Below, piece after piece: positions 57,692 through 64,000 of a DNA stretch of 64,000 nucleotides. Source of the stretch: a virus; the IMG/VR virus record IMGVR_UViG_3300048687_000113, positions 1 through 64,000 of that record. One strand, given 5' to 3'. Below the pieces are notes generated by a model. That model saw only the letters and a program-made list of their open reading frames with translations. It did not search any database and was not told where the DNA came from. Position numbers and translations under genes: made by a program. Positions within the stretch are counted from its first letter, which is position 1; each line of letters opens with the position of its first letter.

Positions 57692-58096
57692 ATGCCCACA
57701 TTAGGGCAACTGCAAGGGCCGACATCCGTGTGCAGAACTTTCACCACAGCTCCGAACACCGTTGAAATGGCGCGGAGTTGGGCCTGGAAGCGATGCGCTG
57801 AGTTCGGCGTCTCTGAAGAACTAGTGGACACCTACAAGCTCCTCATCAGCGAGACCGCCACGAACGCGGTCACGCACAGCGGTGGCGAGGAGTACACCGT
57901 AGTGGTCTGTCCGGATGGCTGGATCGAAGTCTGGGACGACAGTCCGAAGTTGCCCAGGCAGAAACCGCATGACCTGGACTCACTGGGAGGCCGGGGCCTG
58001 GAGCTGCTGGAGCTTTTGGCCCCTGGTTACCTGGTAGTTGAGGACGCCAAGCGCGGCGGGAAGTGCGTGCGCTTCCTTCCGAAAGAGATCGCGTGA
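57692..58096 (+). CDS. RsbW-like anti-sigma factor/ATPase
   Basis: 134 aa from ATG 57692, with GGAGG upstream. GHKL ATPase motifs are visible: N-box LISETATNAV (E54, N58), G1 EVWDDS (D82/D83), and GGRGLELL as G2. Such small kinases in Streptomyces control partner sigma or other proteins. No obvious sigma partner is adjacent. Confidence 0.9.
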   Translation: MPTLGQLQGPTSVCRTFTTAPNTVEMARSWAWKRCAEFGVSEELVDTYKLLISETATNAVTHSGGEEYTVVVCPDGWIEVWDDSPKLPRQKPHDLDSLGGRGLELLELLAPGYLVVEDAKRGGKCVRFLPKEIA

Positions 58097-58581
58097 GCGT
58101 TCGCCTGACCGTCTTGGACGAGCGGACGCTGGACGGCGACCTGACCCCGGACCTTCCGGTTCGGCTGCACCTTCTGGGCCACTACTTGGCGCCGGTGGAC
58201 GGTGTCGAGGTCGCGGAGATCGAGGTCCGCCTGAACCCTGCGACCCTCACCGATCTCGTGGCCCAGGCGCGGGCGGCCCAGATGGATCTCGCACGACGTG
58301 CGCGCCGCGATGCGGACACGGTGGCCTTTGCCGCCCAAGTCGCTTTCGGCTCACGAACGTTGGCCCGCAACGACCCAGCCGTGCTTCAACGCGTCCATGA
58401 CGCGCTACAGGCCATACCGCACCAGGACTTGCCGGTACGGGGCGGCCCCCGGCCGGCGAGATCGCGAACGGGGAACCCACCGGGGGGTGCCGATCGCGAG
58501 TACGGCAGGGAGACACCGCGAACCTCCGAGCCGTACAAGCCGCCCTTGCCGCGCCGCCAGCTCGGCAAGGGCGGCCCATAA
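58093..58581 (+). CDS. Unknown protein with disordered C-terminus
   Basis: 162 aa from GTG 58093, sharing GTGA with the ATPase stop. N-terminal strands (VRLTVLDERTLDGD), a helical middle and a Pro/Arg/Gly-rich tail (about 115-162). Probably coregulated with the ATPase. Confidence 0.66.
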   Translation: MSVRLTVLDERTLDGDLTPDLPVRLHLLGHYLAPVDGVEVAEIEVRLNPATLTDLVAQARAAQMDLARRARRDADTVAFAAQVAFGSRTLARNDPAVLQRVHDALQAIPHQDLPVRGGPRPARSRTGNPPGGADREYGRETPRTSEPYKPPLPRRQLGKGGP

Positions 58582-58670
58582 CTGCGGCGGAGGGGACAAG
58601 GCGCGACAGGAGCGCCTCGGGCCGGCTGTCCGGGAGTGCGCCCCGGCCAGTCCCCCTCCGCCGCTCTGAC

Positions 58671-58708
58671 GGGCCCGGCCGGTGCACTGCGCCGTACCGG
58701 CCGGGCCC
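58671..58708 (+). terminator. 13-bp stem terminator
   Basis: Perfect GGGCCCGGCCGGT / ACCGGCCGGGCCC with a 12-nt loop between the 58093 and 58732 genes. Confidence 0.72.
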
Positions 58709-58731
58709 TCCCATCGAGGAGACCTACCGCA

Positions 58732-58932
58732 ATGAGCAAGCTGACCGGCAGTTGCGTCACCGACATCTGCGCCCTGGCCAGCATTTTCGTCGTGACGATA
58801 TTCGTCGGCCTCTTCTCGATGATGCGCGCGGTAACGCGACACCCGTCGTGGTGTCCCTGCCACGCCGAGAACGACGAACTCGACTATCTGGAACCCGACT
58901 TCGGGGCTCCCTCCAAGCGCACCGCTCCGTAA
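58732..58932 (+). CDS. Single-span membrane protein
   Basis: 66 aa. Residues 8-30 are hydrophobic (ALASIFVVTIFVGLFSMM), then a polar Cys-containing tail (WCPCHAEND). GAGGAGA upstream. Function unknown. Confidence 0.6.
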   Translation: MSKLTGSCVTDICALASIFVVTIFVGLFSMMRAVTRHPSWCPCHAENDELDYLEPDFGAPSKRTAP

Positions 58933-58989
58933 GGGCGGTGCTGCACAGCCCGCAGCCGGCCTTCACTGGGTCCGCTGCGGAAGCGTTGC

Positions 58990-59035
58990 GATGGCGGGGC
59001 CGGTGCCAAACTCCCCGCGTCCCGGCCCCGCCATC
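58990..59035 (+). terminator. 14-bp stem terminator
   Basis: Perfect GATGGCGGGGCCGG / CCGGCCCCGCCATC with an 18-nt loop, after the 58732 gene. Confidence 0.72.
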
Positions 59036-59148
59036 TCAACGGGAACGTCACTTCGGACAGAGGAGCTCCCCGTGAGACATTCCCTTGAGTTACCGGGGCG
59101 GGCGGCAGCCTGCTGCCGCCGTATAGCGGTGCCATTGGTGCGTGCGTC

Positions 59149-59775
59149 GTGAGCGGATTCTTTTTGACGGTCGACGGTCCCAAGGGCGTCGGCAAGAGCG
59201 CTGTCGTCGACGAGGTCGCCGACCTCATCGAGGCGTCGGACGGGCAGGCCCTGGTCACGTCGGAACCGTCGAAGACCCCTCTGGGCAATCTGCTGCGCGT
59301 CAGCACCGAACGGTACCGGGGCTACAGCTTCGCGCACCTGATGGCCGGCGACCGGCTCGACCACGTCGGCACCACGGTCCTGCCGGCCGTCCAAGCCGGC
59401 ATCACGGTCGTCTGCGACCGGTACGTGGCCTCCTCCCTGGTGTCCCAGCGCCTCGACGGGATGCTCCTGGAGGAGACCTGGAACATCAATCAGCCGCTTC
59501 TTCTCCCGTCCCTCTCCGTCGTCCTCACGGGCACGGCGGAGGTCATCGCGGAGCGGCTGACCAAACGCGGCTACCGGTCCGCTCGCTACGCGCTGACGGA
59601 CGGCTCTACAGCCCGGGAAATCCACTTCTTCGCTGAGGCCGCCCACTTCATGCGCTGCCAGGGAGTCCACGTCGTCACGATCGACTGCACCGAGCTGACC
59701 GTGTCACAGGTCGCCGCGCATATCGTCCAGGAAATTGACTCCATGCAAATGGCCGAAGGACTCACGCGGTCCTGA
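59149..59775 (+). CDS. tmk: Thymidylate kinase-like protein
   Basis: 208 aa from GTG 59149. P-loop DGPKGVGKSA (about 9-18), a GDRLDHV segment (67-73), and the catalytic CDRYVASS (D90-R91-Y92) match dTMP kinases, which phosphorylate dTMP to dTDP. Phages and plasmids carry such genes to supply nucleotides. The C-terminal part is typical in length. Similar kinases of other specificity cannot be excluded. Confidence 0.88.
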   Translation: MSGFFLTVDGPKGVGKSAVVDEVADLIEASDGQALVTSEPSKTPLGNLLRVSTERYRGYSFAHLMAGDRLDHVGTTVLPAVQAGITVVCDRYVASSLVSQRLDGMLLEETWNINQPLLLPSLSVVLTGTAEVIAERLTKRGYRSARYALTDGSTAREIHFFAEAAHFMRCQGVHVVTIDCTELTVSQVAAHIVQEIDSMQMAEGLTRS

Positions 59776-59807
59776 GCGGCCTGCCCTGTTGCAGGCCCCG
59801 GCCGCTG

Positions 59808-61085
59808 CTATGCGCGGTTCCGGAGCCGCTCGGCGAGGGCCTGGGCGTCGGAGGTGTCGCCGACGAGCGGCAGGCGGGCGGTGATGTTGCTCAGGCCGTC
59901 GTCGATGCGGACGGACTGCACGCCGTCGGCGCAGTCGAGGAATTCGTTCCAGGTGGCCAGCGCGGTCTCGATGTTGCCGCGCTTGAGCTGGACCTGGCCC
60001 AGATCGGCCAGCACGATCGCGCGTGTGCGTTTGCGGTCCAGGCCGTGGATGTCGAGGGCGAGGTGCAGGTGGTCTTCGGCGGCGGCGAGGTCACCGAGGC
60101 GCGCGTGGATCATGCCGGACTCGTGGGCCCACCGGCCGGGGCTGTAGTGCGAGGCCCAGGACTGTCCGGGCCGGGCGGGGGCACGCTCGATCGCCTGCTG
60201 GGAGCCGGCCAGCATTTTCGCCGCCGTCGCCCCGTCGCCGTCGGCAGCCGCCGCGCGGGCGAAGGTGTTGCGGTAGTACGCGAGTGCTTTGAAATTGTCC
60301 AGGCGCCGGCCGCGCTGCTCGCATGCTTCCGCGATCCGCACCGCCACCGGGATGTGCCCCAGGTCGATGGCCTGGTCCGCCAGGCCGCGCAGTGCGGTGG
60401 CGGCCAGCTCGTTCTCGCCGGCTTCGGCTGCCAGCCGGTACGAGTACAGGTGGTACTTCTGGCACAGTCCGTCCAGGCCTTCGTCGCGGGCCATCCATCC
60501 GATGAGCTGGACCAGTTCGGAGGTTGCGGCGAACAGGTCGCGCCCGACCGGGTCGGTGAAGCGGCCGTTGAGCCAGCGCTGGACGTCGACCGTGAGGTAG
60601 CGGACGGCGAGGTGTCGGGCGTGCCCTCCGCCGAGTTCGGAGGCCGCGTCGCCCAGGGTCGTGGTCATGGTGCGCACGGCGGCGACTTCGCCCCTGCCGA
60701 CCGCCACGGGGCCGGGGTTGCTCACGCGGCGGGTGACGGCGCCGGCATCGGGCAGGTCGAGGGCCGCCAGGCCGACTGCGGCCGAGGCGGTCACAAGGAA
60801 CTGCCTTCGGTCCACGTCGCTGCCTCCCAGTCGCATCACTGCGGTCACGGTATCGACGAACTCAGGCTTATTGTCGCCGGATAAATCGATACCCAAGACA
60901 CGCTCGATGAAGGGCAGCCACTCCGTGGGAATCCGGGTACCCGCTTCCCACCGGTAGACCTGCTGCCGGCCGACGAGACCGGTTCGGCCCCAGCGCATCA
61001 GCGACAGCTCGCCGGCGAGCTTGGCCTGACTGCAATGGGGCGTACGGGCGGTGCGTGCCGCGCGGATGCGCTCTGCGATCGTCAT
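59808..61085 (-). CDS. XRE regulator with TPR-like C-terminus
   Basis: 425 aa from ATG 61085. N-terminal helix-turn-helix (about 15-65, VGRQQVYRWEAGTRIP), a hydrophobic Ala-rich segment after DRRQFLVTASAAVG, then repeated helices of TPR type (LGDLAAAEDHLHLALD, LGQVQLKRGNIETALATW). Typical Streptomyces regulator. Direct repeats in its upstream gap may be its binding sites. Confidence 0.85.
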   Translation of the reverse strand: MTIAERIRAARTARTPHCSQAKLAGELSLMRWGRTGLVGRQQVYRWEAGTRIPTEWLPFIERVLGIDLSGDNKPEFVDTVTAVMRLGGSDVDRRQFLVTASAAVGLAALDLPDAGAVTRRVSNPGPVAVGRGEVAAVRTMTTTLGDAASELGGGHARHLAVRYLTVDVQRWLNGRFTDPVGRDLFAATSELVQLIGWMARDEGLDGLCQKYHLYSYRLAAEAGENELAATALRGLADQAIDLGHIPVAVRIAEACEQRGRRLDNFKALAYYRNTFARAAAADGDGATAAKMLAGSQQAIERAPARPGQSWASHYSPGRWAHESGMIHARLGDLAAAEDHLHLALDIHGLDRKRTRAIVLADLGQVQLKRGNIETALATWNEFLDCADGVQSVRIDDGLSNITARLPLVGDTSDAQALAERLRNRA

Positions 61086-61114
61086 GTCGGGCCGTTCTCG
61101 GTCCTGGTTCACAA

Positions 61115-61147
61115 CTGGCAGACATCTGGCAGACATTCTGGCAGCTT
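61115..61147. repeat. Three tandem CTGGCAG direct repeats
   Basis: CTGGCAGACAT, CTGGCAGACATT and CTGGCAGCTT with an 11-12 bp period, close to one helical turn. They lie in the divergent gap between the XRE-TPR regulator and the 61217 gene. Likely operator. Confidence 0.68.
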
Positions 61148-61216
61148 CCCGCAGGGCAGGACAGCGCGTTCACTCAGGAACGACAGCACGCAACACCCCG
61201 TCTCCTGGAGGAAGTT

Positions 61217-61804
61217 GTGACTCTCACCCTGACCCGCCCCACCCCCGAGTCGGTCGCCGAACGCGCTCGGACCATCCACGGCGACTGGCTCGCCGACCCC
61301 GAGATGGCTGCCGTCCTCGACGGGTGCGCGAAGTACTCGTCCGACTGGGACGACTTCTACGGCGGCCCCCTGATCAGCAACTACAGCGTGGCCCAGGACG
61401 CCGGGAACTTGCTGGCCGACGCGGTGAAGGTCATGGCCATCAAGTCGGCCGTGTACGAGGTGACCGGTGACGAACTCGCCTCCGAGCTGCCCGTGCCGGT
61501 CCCGGTCGACGTCACCTGCCACGCGCTGTGCGCGCAGATCACCGCCCTGTCGCGAATCCAGACCCGCACCGGGCACCTGTTCGTGCACTCCACCGTCAAC
61601 GAGCACGTCAACGACACCCCGTGGACCAGCGGCGACTACACGCACCAGGCGTACCGGCAGGCGTTCGGGCCGGTCGACGAGCGGTACTGGTTCGACGCTT
61701 CCGAGGCCGAGCGGCGCCGGAAGATCCTCGACGCCAAGTACGCCACGATCGGCATCACCGACCGAGGAATGACCAGCGCGATTTCCTTCGCGCCGGCTTC
61801 GTAG
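61217..61804 (+). CDS. Unknown protein
   Basis: 195 aa from GTG 61217, with TGGAGGA upstream. Acidic helical N-terminus, then DVTCHALCAQITALSR and an aromatic C-terminus. No recognised family. Divergent from the XRE-TPR regulator, which probably controls it. Confidence 0.68.
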   Translation: MTLTLTRPTPESVAERARTIHGDWLADPEMAAVLDGCAKYSSDWDDFYGGPLISNYSVAQDAGNLLADAVKVMAIKSAVYEVTGDELASELPVPVPVDVTCHALCAQITALSRIQTRTGHLFVHSTVNEHVNDTPWTSGDYTHQAYRQAFGPVDERYWFDASEAERRRKILDAKYATIGITDRGMTSAISFAPAS

Positions 61805-62069
61805 CCTCCACGGTCTCCTGAGGGGACTCCGGCACGGACTCGGGTGCTTTCCGGTCCGGCTCCAGCCCGATCTTGTGCGGGTGGACGCATGCCGGGGTCC
61901 CCTCCGCCGTATAGCGGTACCCGTCGGCCTCGTTGAACTTCGTGTCGCGGTTGGGCCGTTCGTAGATGACGAACGCTTCGCGTGGCAGCCGCTTGGACGG
62001 GCAGATCCCGCACACCGGCCGTGCCGGATCGTCTTCGTCAGGGTCGATGTAGGGCTTCGGAGAGTCCAT
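61755..62069 (-). CDS. Small Cys-containing protein
   Basis: 104 aa from ATG 62069. Contains PVCGICPSKRL and a later CVHPH, a likely zinc knuckle, then a basic tail. Its 3' end overlaps the convergent 61217 gene by 50 bp. Confidence 0.6.
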   Translation of the reverse strand: MDSPKPYIDPDEDDPARPVCGICPSKRLPREAFVIYERPNRDTKFNEADGYRYTAEGTPACVHPHKIGLEPDRKAPESVPESPQETVEATKPARRKSRWSFLGR

Positions 62070-62164
62070 AGCGCCGCACCATATCGACACTCAGGGCACG
62101 CTCAGGCGGAACTTGGCCAGCTTTCACCCGGCCCGGCTGCCGCCGGTCCTGCGGGCACATGTGT

Positions 62165-62221
62165 GTGGGGCGCGGTGGCGCCTCCGTCGGCAAACGGAAT
62201 GCAGGCAACACCGCGCCCCAC
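62165..62221. terminator. 13-bp stem hairpin with 31-nt loop
   Basis: GTGGGGCGCGGTG / CACCGCGCCCCAC perfect stem; inner CCGT/ACGG pairing. It follows the stop of the minus gene at 62347 by 126 bp. Terminator or other structure. Confidence 0.6.
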
Positions 62222-62346
62222 GTTAGAGCCAGGCGCCCACCACTATCAGGGGTGCTCCGTGGCGGTTTCACGGTAGAGGGCGCTGCCGGTCCGGGGCCAG
62301 CGCCGCAGGGGTTTTGGGACGGTGCCGCATCAATGGGGCGCGGGCT

Positions 62347-62565
62347 TCACGGGGCGAGGCGTTCGCGTACGGCCTGGAGGGTGGCCAGCGCCATGTCCCA
62401 CTCGCCGAGGTCGTCGTCGAGGTGCTCGCCGGGGTTCTCGGCCACGCGCATGCCGTATGCCCAGACGCTGACGGCGTACTCGCGGGCCGCGTCGGGTGCC
62501 ATCTTGGCGATCCGCCGGCGGGCGTCGTTCAGGTACGGGTTGGGGGATTCTCGTCGGGTGAACAC
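62347..62565 (-). CDS. Unknown small helical protein
   Basis: 72 aa from GTG 62565. Helical, acidic end (GEHLDDDLGEWDMALATLQ). Overlaps the upstream gene by 37 bp. A longer ORF to 62865 is not protein-like. Confidence 0.6.
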   Translation of the reverse strand: MFTRRESPNPYLNDARRRIAKMAPDAAREYAVSVWAYGMRVAENPGEHLDDDLGEWDMALATLQAVRERLAP

Positions 62566-62834
62566 GCGGGCGTCTCCGGGGCGGTGCGGCGGTAGTTGGG
62601 CAGGAGCTGGCCGTCGGAGCCCAGGAGGGACGCTGGGCGGGCTCCCAGTGCCTGTGTGAGGGCCTGGTGCTCGTCGGGGGCGCGGGAGGTCCAGCGGCCG
62701 ATGACGAGGCCGAGGGTGCCGATCCTGAAGACCGTGGCGGGATCGGCCCGGCGGAAGGGCGGGCTGGTCTCCTGGAAGTAGGTGCGGTAGCGCCAGGGCC
62801 AGGTGCGTTGGCATCGAGTCGTTGTGATCAGCAT
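62529..62834 (-). CDS. Unknown small protein
   Basis: 101 aa from ATG 62834, TAATG overlap with the KTSC gene. Basic and aromatic N-terminus (RCQRTWPWRYRTYFQE), strands (FRIGTLGLVIGRWTS). No family recognised. Confidence 0.62.
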   Translation of the reverse strand: MLITTTRCQRTWPWRYRTYFQETSPPFRRADPATVFRIGTLGLVIGRWTSRAPDEHQALTQALGARPASLLGSDGQLLPNYRRTAPETPACSPDENPPTRT

Positions 62835-63370
62835 TACCAGGTCGCCGGTGTGTAGGGCTTTCCATTGAGGGTGGAATTGACGTAGCGGCCCGGCGACCAG
62901 TTGTCGCGGAACTTCGCCCACTCCTGCGGGGTGACGTTGTAGTACTCGTAGCCGACCCCGTCCGCGTACTGCTCCGGCCCGGTGCGCTGTCCCCGGAAAC
63001 GTACGAACAGCGTCTGGGACTCGGAGTCGTAGCCGGCCGCGAGGGTGCGCGGGCGCGGCGGGTAGCTCGTGTTGGTGGGGCGGGTGGTCAGGAGCTGCTC
63101 GTCGTCCCACAGCCAGTGCGCCCGGCGCAGCGCTTCGCGCCGCTCGGGGCTGAGGTTCTGGGAAGCCTCGTCGATCGCGGTGTTGATCTGATCGCGGGGG
63201 TAGGCCGGCTGGGTGTTGATCTGCCGGGCCCGGTTCGCGATCGGCGGCTCGACGCCGGCGCCGAAGTCCCGCTGCTCCGTTATGGTCCGGTACGGAGTTG
63301 TTCCGGCCTGGCCGCGATTCTGTGCGGCGCGGGGGTTCCGGTTTCCGATTCGCCTTCGCCTGGGCGGCAT
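62834..63370 (-). CDS. KTSC-domain protein
   Basis: 178 aa. An Arg-rich N-terminal 90 residues precede a KTSC-like domain at about 113-178: strand ESQTLFVRFRGQ, then YEYYNVTPQEWAKFRDNW and VNSTLNGKPY. KTSC domains occur near DNA-binding proteins in phages and bacteria and are proposed to bind nucleic acid. Lies next to the tyrosine recombinase. Confidence 0.75.
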   Translation of the reverse strand: MPPRRRRIGNRNPRAAQNRGQAGTTPYRTITEQRDFGAGVEPPIANRARQINTQPAYPRDQINTAIDEASQNLSPERREALRRAHWLWDDEQLLTTRPTNTSYPPRPRTLAAGYDSESQTLFVRFRGQRTGPEQYADGVGYEYYNVTPQEWAKFRDNWSPGRYVNSTLNGKPYTPATW

Positions 63371-63373
63371 GAG

Positions 63374-63420
63374 AAAACCCTCCTCTGCTCGGTATCAAGA
63401 CCGTAGGCAGGGAGGGTTTT
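63374..63420 (-). terminator. Terminator of the tyrosine recombinase
   Basis: AAAACCCTCC / GGAGGGTTTT with an inner TGC/GCA pairing. On the minus strand it ends TTTTCTC. Between the recombinase stop and the KTSC start. Confidence 0.75.
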
Positions 63421-63435
63421 TGCGCGATATTCGCG

Positions 63436-64000
63436 TTACGGCGCCTGCGTCTTCCAGTCGACGCCGTAAGGATTGCGGTGGGAGCCGGCCGGGAGACGGT
63501 CGGCGTTGCGGTAGCCGAGGGTGACGTCCAGGTCGTGGTGGTCGTAGTACGTCATGACGCGGTCGATGGACGGCTGGTTGGGGTCGACCAGGGACAGCGT
63601 GATCGAGGTCGCGCGGCCGTCGTGCGGCGAGATGTTGAAACCGCAGCGCTCGCCGGCCTGTTTGACCATGCGCCACAGCCCGGATGAGTCGAGACGCGTG
63701 TGCTCCAGCTCGCCCGTCTCCTTGTTCCGGGTGCGCCGGAGGGTGGACATGACGAGGGGGCCGCTGGTGCGCCCGTCGATCAACGCGTCGATCAGCGGGT
63801 TCAGCGGCTCGGGGATGTCGATGTCCTGCCAGCGGGCCTTCCCCTTGCGGCGCAGGTGCAGCATCCGGCCGCGCGGGACCCGGTAGAAGTTCTCGACGTC
63901 GATGCGCTCGACCTCCTCGCAGCGCACGCCGGGCCCGAAGAAGAAGGCGGTCGCGACGGCTGCCCGGATGGATTCCTCGCGGGCCGCTGCGACGACGTCG
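63436..64000 (-). CDS. Tyrosine recombinase/integrase C-terminal part (partial)
   Basis: 188 visible codons; the start lies beyond the right edge. Catalytic-type residues in order: Arg in GPGVRCEEV, Lys in RRKGKARWQDI, H-x-x-R in SPHDGRATSI, a later HHD, and the nucleophile Tyr in LGYRNADR. These match lambda-integrase-type recombinases. It could mediate integration or plasmid resolution. A second recombinase besides the serine one. Confidence 0.88.
   Translation of the reverse strand, partial: DVVAAAREESIRAAVATAFFFGPGVRCEEVERIDVENFYRVPRGRMLHLRRKGKARWQDIDIPEPLNPLIDALIDGRTSGPLVMSTLRRTRNKETGELEHTRLDSSGLWRMVKQAGERCGFNISPHDGRATSITLSLVDPNQPSIDRVMTYYDHHDLDVTLGYRNADRLPAGSHRNPYGVDWKTQAP

Overview
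The window is high-GC actinobacterial DNA, most likely from Streptomyces or a close relative. Reasons: strong third-position G/C bias, frequent GTG starts, a WhiB protein, two Lsr2-type proteins, and a regulator with a DUF5753-like C-terminus beside a DUF397-like partner. It looks like one mobile replicon (an actinophage, prophage or phage-plasmid), not core chromosome. I saw no rRNA, ribosomal protein, central metabolism gene or convincing tRNA.

Layout. 1-4.5 kb (+): a recombination and packaging-type block with a RecA-like ATPase, a small PD-(D/E)XK nuclease, a WhiB-like protein, a Cas4-like Fe-S nuclease and a RuvC-like resolvase. A hairpin and a SpoVS-like protein follow. 5-8.7 kb (+): about eleven tightly packed small Pro/Ala/Gly-rich or membrane proteins. 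8.7-12.8 kb (+): a fibronectin-III protein, then lysis genes (amidase-LysM, holin-like, secreted lytic transglycosylase). 12.8-17.1 kb: an HNH endonuclease, a TGT/DpdA-like barrel fusion and small genes. 17.1-44.5 kb (-): a long, mostly translationally coupled array of about 35 unknown proteins, many with Cys-x2-Cys knuckles. It is interrupted by a large serine recombinase (22.8-24.6 kb) and two tandem Lsr2-like proteins (26.5-28.3 kb).

44.5-47.3 kb has no believable gene but many stable stems. G.U wobbles in three stems point to a roughly 1 kb structured RNA on the + strand, ending in a terminator-like hairpin near 45.55 kb. 48.4-48.5 kb holds four successive hairpins with 13-nt loops, and 49.47-49.85 kb a decayed type I-E-like CRISPR array with no cas genes in the window. 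50-64 kb is accessory Streptomyces-type DNA: small genes, the DUF5753/DUF397 pair, an RsbW-like ATPase, a thymidylate kinase, an XRE-TPR regulator, a KTSC protein and, at the edge, a tyrosine recombinase.

How parts may work together. A 16-bp palindrome (consensus TCACYCRTTCGAGTGA) recurs at 26.4, 28.5, 32.8 and 52.0 kb, with a half site at 54.4 kb. It ties the phage-like and plasmid-like halves together, as if one repressor or activator controls them. A second palindrome family (TGCGYACGCA half-sites) recurs at 48.96, 49.95 and 57.6 kb. The Lsr2 proteins could silence the element or host DNA. Most assignments for the 17-44 kb array remain unknown, and function there is not guessed.
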